A DNA stretch of 11,088 nt. Source: an uncultured Selenomonas sp. GTDB lineage: Bacteria > Bacillota > Negativicutes > Selenomonadales > Selenomonadaceae. Below are positions 6,985 through 11,088 of the stretch, one piece after another. A program made the position numbers and the translations under genes. Every line of letters begins with the position of its first letter. Within the stretch, counting starts at the first letter, position 1. The stretch is from contig CAJPRR010000072.1 in the NCBI GenBank assembly GCA_905373085.1, forward strand, positions 1-11,088, in the 5' to 3' direction. A model generated the notes under the pieces. That model was not told where the DNA came from and searched no databases. It saw only the letters and a program-made list of their open reading frames with translations.

Positions 6985-7707
6985 TCAGTCGTTCAACCCA
7001 CGCATCAGAAGATATGTCACAAGCTGTTCCATATCGACATCTTCATGCCGCTTTTTCTTCTGCAGCTTATCAAAAAGAGACTTGGGCAAGCGTACCTGCA
7101 AAACATTCTTGCCTGCAGGAGAAAGCTGCACGTCAGACTCCTTTGCCGCATCCTGATTCTTCTTCGCTTGCTTCTTCTGCTGTTTTTTATCGGACTTGCC
7201 GCCTGCCTTCTGCTTATCCTTTTCTGCCAGCGCCTCTTGCTCTTGCGCCTTCGCTTTTTTCTTCTTTACAGGCGGATAGCAATAGAATTCATCATAAGCG
7301 TCACGAAGAGACTGACTTGCCTGCTCCGTTCCCACACCGATGATGTGACACGGCGTGTCGCTTTCGCGCAACATCCGGGCAATCGCTACAAAATCGGAAT
7401 CCGTCGTCACGATAAGAAAGCGGCGCACGCCCTCATCACGCAGGATTTTCGCCATGTCGAACAAGGCGTAATCCAGTGAATTCTTGCCATCGACCTTTCG
7501 ATCAATCTGGCGGAAAGTAAGCCCCTTGCGTGCCATCAGACGATTCCAGCGCTTTTGCTCCGGGTGCTTTTCCCAATCGGAGACGACGATCATGCGACAC
7601 GGAAAGAACTTCCGAGCCTTTCCCAAGGTAAAATCAAGCATTTCAAAAGGCGCATTTTCAATATCGTAAAGGACAGCCACCGTCTCTGTACTCGAATCAA
7701 ATGTCAT
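6985..7707 (-). CDS. NYN-domain nuclease-like protein with C-terminal ribbon-helix-helix-like segment
   Basis: This 240-residue protein opens with a NYN (PIN-like, LabA type) domain at about residues 9-147. Acidic residues expected in its metal site are present: D15 in LYDIEN, D79 in SLDYAL, and D103 and D105 in VTTDSDF. NYN domains are generally predicted RNases. A lysine- and glutamine-rich linker follows (about 148-190). The last 40 residues (about 200-238) read KNVLQVRLPKSLFDKL then DMEQLVTYLLMRGL, which looks like a ribbon-helix-helix DNA-binding unit of the HicB/Arc kind: one strand and two helices. It is probably the first gene of the six-gene operon. The ATG at 7707 is annotated; an adjacent TTG at 7710 has better spacing (8 versus 11 bases) from GAGG, so the start could be one codon earlier. 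Confidence 0.82.
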   Translation of the reverse strand: MTFDSSTETVAVLYDIENAPFEMLDFTLGKARKFFPCRMIVVSDWEKHPEQKRWNRLMARKGLTFRQIDRKVDGKNSLDYALFDMAKILRDEGVRRFLIVTTDSDFVAIARMLRESDTPCHIIGVGTEQASQSLRDAYDEFYCYPPVKKKKAKAQEQEALAEKDKQKAGGKSDKKQQKKQAKKNQDAAKESDVQLSPAGKNVLQVRLPKSLFDKLQKKKRHEDVDMEQLVTYLLMRGLND

Positions 7708-7785
7708 CAAAAGTAAAACCTCACAATTTCATGATGATAATGTTTATTTGGAAACGTAAATATATCCTGTTTCTCAATCTTTTCT

Positions 7786-7814
7786 ATTCTATCATACTTG
7801 TGAATGGATTTCCA
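7786..7814 (-). promoter_or_regulatory. Possible promoter of the NYN-to-permease operon
   Basis: On the minus strand, TGGAAA (7809-7814; 4 of 6 to the -35 box) is followed after 17 bases by TAGAAT (7786-7791; 5 of 6 to the -10 box). Transcription would start near 7779, leaving a leader of about 70 bases. The match is modest. A short dyad, ATGGA-TT-TCCAT (7804-7815), overlaps the -35 box. Confidence 0.4.
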
Positions 7815-7863
7815 TGAAATATTGCGAGGAGTATGTGCAGGGGAAGATTGCAAGATATTAAGG

Positions 7864-7891
7864 AAAAAGCCGACGCCCCATGAGCGTCGGC
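7864..7891 (-). terminator. Intrinsic terminator of the dapB-to-DUF1292 operon
   Basis: On the minus strand, GCCGACGC (7884-7891) and GCGTCGGC (7869-7876) form a perfect 8-pair GC-rich stem with a 7-base loop. Five U residues follow (7864-7868). It begins 18 bases after the DUF1292 stop codon. Confidence 0.93.
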
Positions 7892-7909
7892 ACTTCCTCG
7901 CATGAATCG

Positions 7910-8239
7910 TCAGTCTTCTTCATCGTCCATCAGCGCGTCATAGGCACGCTGCACGGCGTCAAATTCCTCGTCCGTAGGCTCGATGTATTCTTCCTCGCCA
8001 TCTTCGCCCATGACGACCTTGGCGATGAGTACATCCTCATCATGCTCACCGCAGCCGCAGCTGTGCGCATGCTCCTCTTCCTCTTCCTCGTCATGGATGC
8101 CGATGAGCAGCGCGAATTTGTCATCACCGACAGGGATGATCATTTCCTCGCGGTAATAGTAGCTATTTCCCTCTTCGTCCGTCATCTCGACAATGACGTC
8201 CGCATCCTCGTCCAGAATTTCTTTTTCCTTGTCCGACAT
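7910..8239 (-). CDS. DUF1292 domain protein (YrzB-like)
   Basis: This 109-residue, very acidic protein matches DUF1292, like B. subtilis YrzB, whose function is unknown. Residues 13-35 (DVIVEMTDEEGNSYYYRE) and the 72-102 region (AKVVMGEDGEEEYIEPTDEE) are the conserved parts. Between them lies a run of glutamates, then HAHSCGCGEH at 57-66, a possible small metal-binding loop. The gene sits 10 bases after ruvX with its site GAGG (8248-8251) overlapping the ruvX stop. It is the last gene of the operon, and the order ireB-ruvX-DUF1292 is the usual Firmicute one. Confidence 0.87.
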   Translation of the reverse strand: MSDKEKEILDEDADVIVEMTDEEGNSYYYREEMIIPVGDDKFALLIGIHDEEEEEEHAHSCGCGEHDEDVLIAKVVMGEDGEEEYIEPTDEEFDAVQRAYDALMDDEED

Positions 8240-8249
8240 ATCTTTTTCC

Positions 8250-8699
8250 TCATTTCTCTTCCGGGGCTGCGCCGACGCGCATCCCTAGATTGTCCAAATA
8301 TCCCTGCAAGATGAATACGGCCGCCATCTTGTCTATGACCTTGCGCCGCTTGGCGCGGCTCACATCGGCCGCGATCAGCGAGCGCTCCGCTGCCACGGTC
8401 GAAAGCCGCTCGTCCCAAAAGACGACCTGGCTGCCCTTGAACTTCTTCTGCAGCCTCTGTGCGAAGTCGCGCACGACATCGCAGCGCTCGCCCTGCGTGC
8501 CGTTCATGTTCTTCGGCAAGCCGACGATGAAGGTGTCCGTCTCGTAAAGCTCCATCAGTTCTTTAAGACGCGCGAAATCCTTGTCCCACGACTTGCGTCG
8601 AATCGTCTCGACGCCCTGCGCCGTGAGGCCGAGCGCATCACTTGCGGCGACGCCGATCGTACGGTCGCCGACGTCGAGCGCAAGAACTCGCTTCCTCAC
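8250..8699 (-). CDS. ruvX: RuvX/YqgF-family Holliday junction resolvase-like nuclease
   Basis: The 149-residue protein has the RNase H-like fold signatures of the family: LALDVGDRTIGVA with catalytic D9, VGLPKNMNGTQG (59-70), WDERLST with E97 (95-101) and KVIDKMAA with D123 (120-127), then the ending AVFILQGYLD. Members act as Holliday junction resolvases or, in E. coli, in 16S rRNA 5' end processing; which applies here is not known. The start is GTG, overlapping the ireB stop as GTGA, so the two are translationally coupled. The length is normal. Confidence 0.95.
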   Translation of the reverse strand: MRKRVLALDVGDRTIGVAASDALGLTAQGVETIRRKSWDKDFARLKELMELYETDTFIVGLPKNMNGTQGERCDVVRDFAQRLQKKFKGSQVVFWDERLSTVAAERSLIAADVSRAKRRKVIDKMAAVFILQGYLDNLGMRVGAAPEEK

Positions 8700-8959
8700 G
8701 CCTTCTTCTCCCGATGCGCCTCGATATAGAAATGCACGAGCTCTTCCAAAAGCTCGTCGCGCTCCAGTTTTCGCACCTTGCTGCGCGCTTCCTTGTAGCT
8801 CGTCACATAGGCAGGATCACCGGAAAGAAGGTATCCGACAAGCTGGTTGATCGGATTGTAGCCCTTTTCTTCCATCGCTTCGCAGGCTTCGCGAATGATG
8901 ACCTCAGCCTTGTTCTCTTCCGCGCCGAAGCGGAACATCATCGTTTCATCGCTGACCAT
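8696..8959 (-). CDS. ireB: IreB family regulatory phosphoprotein (UPF0297/DUF965)
   Basis: The 87-residue protein opens with SDETMMFRF and continues through EEKGYNPINQLVGYLLSGDPAYVTSY (about 30-55), the family signature. In Enterococcus faecalis, IreB is phosphorylated by the Ser/Thr kinase IreK on two N-terminal threonines and restrains cephalosporin resistance. Here the positions corresponding to those threonines appear to be S3 and T6. The ATG at 8959 is preceded by GGGAGGG about 10 bases upstream. It lies 42 bases after asd, without a visible terminator, and its stop overlaps the ruvX start. In many Firmicutes alaS precedes this gene; here asd does. Confidence 0.93.
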   Translation of the reverse strand: MVSDETMMFRFGAEENKAEVIIREACEAMEEKGYNPINQLVGYLLSGDPAYVTSYKEARSKVRKLERDELLEELVHFYIEAHREKKA

Positions 8960-9001
8960 CTCTTGCTGTCCCTCCCATCGGAAATGCTCGCATCTGCATC
9001 T

Positions 9002-10039
9002 TCAGCCGATCATCCCATGCTCGATCATGTACTCGGCAATTTGCAGCGCGTTGAGCGCCGCGCCCTTGCGGATCTGGTCGCCGCAGACCCAGAGGTTCAG
9101 ACCGTGCTCGACCGATTCATCGAGACGGATGCGCCCGACCTCGACGTCGTCCTTGCCCGAGGTGAAGAGCGGCATCGGGTAAGCCTGCTCGTCGGGATTG
9201 TCGTTTAGGGCAGCACCGGGGAAGGCGGCGATCGCCTTTCGCGCTGCCTCGACGCTGACCGCTTCCGCAAATTCGATGTTGACCGACTCCGCATGGCTGC
9301 GGTAGACAGGCACACGAACCGTCGTCGCCGTCACGCGCAAGTCAGGCTCAGAAAGAATCTTGCGCGTCTCGTCGATCATCTTCATTTCTTCCTTCGTGTA
9401 GAGATTTTCCTTGAAGATGTCAATCTGCGGAATCAGGTTGAAAGCAATCTGATAGTGCTTCTTGAGCGATGCGCCCGGCAGAATCTCCGCCTTCACGGGC
9501 TTCTTCGCTACGATGGCCTCGACCTGCTCCTCAAGCTCCGCCATCGCCTCCTTGCCGCCGCCCGAAACGGCCTGATACGTCGAGACGACGACGCGCTTGA
9601 TGGGCGCGAGATTGCGAAGCGGCTTCAGAGCCATGACCATGATGATCGTCGAGCAGTTCGGATTCGCGATGATGCCCTTGTGCTCCTTCAAAGCCTCGGG
9701 GTTGACCTCGGGCACGACGAGCGGCACATCCTTGTCCATGCGGAACGTGCTCGAATTGTCAATGACAACAGCGCCCGCCTTCACAGCGGCAGGTGCAAAT
9801 GTCTTGCTCGCGCCGCCGCCCGCAAAGAGCGCGATGTCAATGCCCTCGAAGGAATCCTCGCGCGTCTCTGCCACCGTGTATTCCTTGCCCATAAACGCGA
9901 TCTTCTTGCCCGCCGAGCGCGAGGACGCAAGCAAGCGAAGCTCTGCAAAAGGGAACTTGCGCTCTTCGATGAGGTTCAGAAACTCCTGCCCTACGGCGCC
10001 CGTCGCGCCCATGATTGCCACATTATATTTCTTCTTCAT
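9002..10039 (-). CDS. asd: Aspartate-semialdehyde dehydrogenase
   Basis: This 345-residue cytoplasmic enzyme reduces aspartyl phosphate to aspartate semialdehyde with NADPH, the branch point to lysine, diaminopimelate, threonine and methionine. It has the nucleotide-binding loop MGATGAVGQ (residues 10-18), FAGGGASK (72-79), the active-site NPNCST with C129, Q156, and H249 in YRSHAES as the likely acid/base. The length is standard. AGGAG eight bases before the ATG gives a clear start. It follows dapB by 33 bases in the same operon, so both act in one pathway: asd makes the semialdehyde that dihydrodipicolinate synthase (not in this window) turns into the precursor of DapB's substrate. Confidence 0.96.
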   Translation of the reverse strand: MKKKYNVAIMGATGAVGQEFLNLIEERKFPFAELRLLASSRSAGKKIAFMGKEYTVAETREDSFEGIDIALFAGGGASKTFAPAAVKAGAVVIDNSSTFRMDKDVPLVVPEVNPEALKEHKGIIANPNCSTIIMVMALKPLRNLAPIKRVVVSTYQAVSGGGKEAMAELEEQVEAIVAKKPVKAEILPGASLKKHYQIAFNLIPQIDIFKENLYTKEEMKMIDETRKILSEPDLRVTATTVRVPVYRSHAESVNIEFAEAVSVEAARKAIAAFPGAALNDNPDEQAYPMPLFTSGKDDVEVGRIRLDESVEHGLNLWVCGDQIRKGAALNALQIAEYMIEHGMIG

Positions 10040-10072
10040 GCTGCCATCTCCTGTAATTTTTTCCTGCCGACA

Positions 10073-10864
10073 TCAATCGAGCAGCTTCTCCAAGCCGACG
10101 ACAAGACCCGCAAGATCCCTGACCTTCTTGCAAGCGAGCACGACGCCCGGCATGAACGACTCGCGGTTGATGGAGTCATGGCGGATCGTCAGTGTCTGAC
10201 CGAGTCCGCCGAAGATGACCTCCTGATGCGCAACGAAGCCGGGCAGACGCACGCTGTGAATCCTCATGCCGTCGACCTCAGCGCCGCGTGCGCCCGGAAG
10301 CTTCTCCTTCTCATCGGGATGCCCCTGCCGCACGGACGCACGCGCCTCCTTGATCAGTTCCGCCGTCTGCAAGGCCGTGCCCGACGGCGCATCAAGCTTG
10401 TTGTCATGGTGCAGCTCGATGATCTCGACGTGCGGCATGTACTTCGCCGCCTGACGGCTCATGAGCATCATGAGGACTGCGCCGATGGCGAAGTTCGGCG
10501 CAAGAAAGACCGGCGTCTTCTTCTCCAACGACAGCGCTTCGAGCTGCGCCTTTTCGTCCGCCGTCATGCCCGTCGTGCCGATGACGGGCGAGACCCCATG
10601 CTGCACGGCGAGCATCGCGTTGGAAAACACGACGTCCGGCCGCGTGAAATCCACCATGACGTCCGGCTTTGCCTCTAAGAGCGCCTGCGCGAGATCCGTC
10701 ACCACCGTCACGCCGCATTTGCCGCAGCCCGCGATCTCTCCCGCATCCCCGCCGCCATGCACGTCGACAGCAGCGACGAGGGAAAGCTCCGCATCCGCGA
10801 GCACTGCCTTGACGACAGCCTGTCCCATGCGGCCGCAAGCTCCGCTGACCAACACCTTTACCAA
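10073..10864 (-). CDS. dapB: 4-hydroxy-tetrahydrodipicolinate reductase
   Basis: The 263-residue enzyme reduces 4-hydroxy-tetrahydrodipicolinate to tetrahydrodipicolinate with NAD(P)H, on the way to lysine and diaminopimelate for peptidoglycan. It shows the cofactor loop SGACGRMGQ (7-15), DFTRPD (72-77), GTTGM (96-100), PNFAIGA (123-129) and the active-site signature IELHHDNKLDAPSGTA (149-164) with H152, H153 and K156. The start chosen is TTG at 10864, giving MVKVLVSGACGRMG: AAGGGGG (10873-10879) lies exactly eight bases upstream. A longer reading from TTG 10882 would put that site inside the gene. It is the first gene of the five-gene operon. Confidence 0.95.
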   Translation of the reverse strand: MVKVLVSGACGRMGQAVVKAVLADAELSLVAAVDVHGGGDAGEIAGCGKCGVTVVTDLAQALLEAKPDVMVDFTRPDVVFSNAMLAVQHGVSPVIGTTGMTADEKAQLEALSLEKKTPVFLAPNFAIGAVLMMLMSRQAAKYMPHVEIIELHHDNKLDAPSGTALQTAELIKEARASVRQGHPDEKEKLPGARGAEVDGMRIHSVRLPGFVAHQEVIFGGLGQTLTIRHDSINRESFMPGVVLACKKVRDLAGLVVGLEKLLD

Positions 10865-10872
10865 GATATGCG

Positions 10873-10879
10873 CCCCCTT
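10873..10879 (-). promoter_or_regulatory. Ribosome binding site fixing the dapB TTG start
   Basis: AAGGGGG lies eight bases before TTG 10864, ideal spacing. It decides against the upstream in-frame TTG at 10882, which has no site of its own. Confidence 0.65.
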
Positions 10880-10882
10880 CAA

Positions 10883-10908
10883 GCAAGCCTTGCGAAAAGA
10901 CGCGCAAG
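10883..10908 (-). repeat. Overlapping hairpin arms in the dapB leader
   Basis: In the leader RNA, CTTGCG (10903-10908) can pair with CGCAAG (10889-10894) around an 8-base loop. The same CGCAAG arm contains GCAAG, which could instead pair with CTTGC (10883-10887) in a tight hairpin. The two pairings exclude each other. They lie just upstream of the ribosome binding site. Both may be chance; no known riboswitch class is recognised, and the leader (about 50 bases) is too short for a lysine riboswitch. Confidence 0.4.
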
Positions 10909-10922
10909 ACCAATGTGCATCT

Positions 10923-10952
10923 ATTGTATATGAAGCAGATGGAAAAAGTCAA
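10923..10952 (-). promoter_or_regulatory. Sigma-A-type promoter of the dapB-asd operon
   Basis: On the minus strand, TTGACT (10947-10952; 5 of 6) is followed after 18 bases by TACAAT (10923-10928; 5 of 6). Transcription would start near 10915, about 50 bases before the dapB TTG. It lies between dapB and the transposase fragment. Confidence 0.65.
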
Positions 10953-10984
10953 TGTATTTTCTTATTGTCGTATGTCTGTCCATG

Positions 10985-11088
10985 TACGGTTAATTGCAAT
11001 AGCAAATCGGACAGTTTCCCAAAATTTTTCAAGCAGCAGAAGCAATGCGGTTGAGATGTTCTTGAAACAACTCTTCCGGAGTGCGGTA
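10985..11088 (-). mobile_element. Likely end of an IS30-family insertion sequence (partial)
   Basis: The transposase tail and its non-coding 3' flank mark one end of an insertion sequence whose body lies beyond the window. TTGCTATTGCAATTAACC (about 10987-11004, minus strand) resembles the end sequences of this family as I remember them. The exact boundary and the target duplication cannot be set without the other end. Confidence 0.45.
11029..11088 (-). CDS. C-terminal end of an IS30-family transposase, cut by the window edge
   Basis: The last 60 bases read on the minus strand as YRTPEELFQEHLNRIASAA followed by TGA. This is very like the end of IS30-family transposases, where a (N)Y/F-K/R-TP-EE-F segment and a short helix close the DDE domain. 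Only 19 codons are visible, so the call rests on this one motif. The bases downstream (about 10985-11028), including TTGCAATTAACC on the minus strand, would be the non-coding end of the element. The gene points toward dapB. Confidence 0.6.
   Translation of the reverse strand, partial: YRTPEELFQEHLNRIASAA

Noticed and set aside
6985..7707. A HicA/HicB-type toxin-antitoxin pair at the NYN gene
   Set aside because: There is no small HicA-like partner; the neighbour is a DUF3783 protein. Only the C-terminal RHH-like segment resembles HicB.
7704..7737. Inverted repeat TCATCA/TGATGA around the NYN ribosome binding site
   Set aside because: Six-base arms 22 bases apart in AT-rich sequence are easily due to chance, and one arm is simply part of an ATG-rich run.
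9293..10678. A 461-codon open frame on the plus strand opposite asd and dapB
   Set aside because: It is antisense to two certain enzymes. The high GC content there removes stop codons, and the product is rich in Arg, His and Leu without any domain.
10865..10915. Lysine riboswitch upstream of dapB
   Set aside because: The leader is about 50 bases, far shorter than the lysine aptamer, and none of its structure is seen.

Overview
The window looks like a piece of chromosome from a Gram-negative-type Firmicute of the Negativicutes (Selenomonas and relatives). This is inferred from the gene set: a VanW-family protein, the Firmicute cluster ireB-ruvX-DUF1292, and DUF3783 and ComFB proteins. GC content is moderate, roughly 50% on the left and nearer 60% on the right. 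No rRNA, tRNA, CRISPR array or complete mobile element is visible. Nearly all genes lie on the minus strand; the one clear exception is a CNNM/CBS membrane protein.

Left part (1-3180). A VanW-family cell-envelope protein reads leftwards, with a possible unidentified gene after it at the window edge. A CNNM-CBS-CorC membrane protein diverges from it and starts from an extended -10 promoter. It ends at a bidirectional terminator shared with a small convergent comFB-like gene, which has its own good sigma-A promoter.

Middle part (3309-7710). Six minus-strand genes are packed as one operon, in transcription order: a NYN-domain nuclease-like protein with a C-terminal ribbon-helix-helix-like segment, a DUF3783 protein, a single-pass coiled-coil membrane protein, then a complete ABC importer (lipoprotein, ATPase, permease) of the nitrate/sulfonate/thiamine-precursor superfamily. 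Three of the five junctions are 4-base ATGA overlaps. The pairing of an importer with a NYN protein and a coiled-coil protein is the most unusual part of the window; the transported substrate cannot be read from the sequence.

Right part (7864-10952). A second minus-strand operon runs dapB, asd, ireB, ruvX and a DUF1292 gene, from a sigma-A promoter near 10923-10952 to a strong intrinsic terminator at 7864-7891. dapB and asd make lysine/diaminopimelate precursors for peptidoglycan; ireB and ruvX belong to the cell-wall-stress and DNA-repair set that in many Firmicutes follows alaS.

Right edge (about 10985-11088). The last bases encode what looks like the C-terminus of an IS30-family transposase reading toward dapB, so an insertion sequence probably lies just upstream of the dapB promoter. 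No single spectacular new system is evident. The best candidates are the NYN-RHH fusion and its importer operon.
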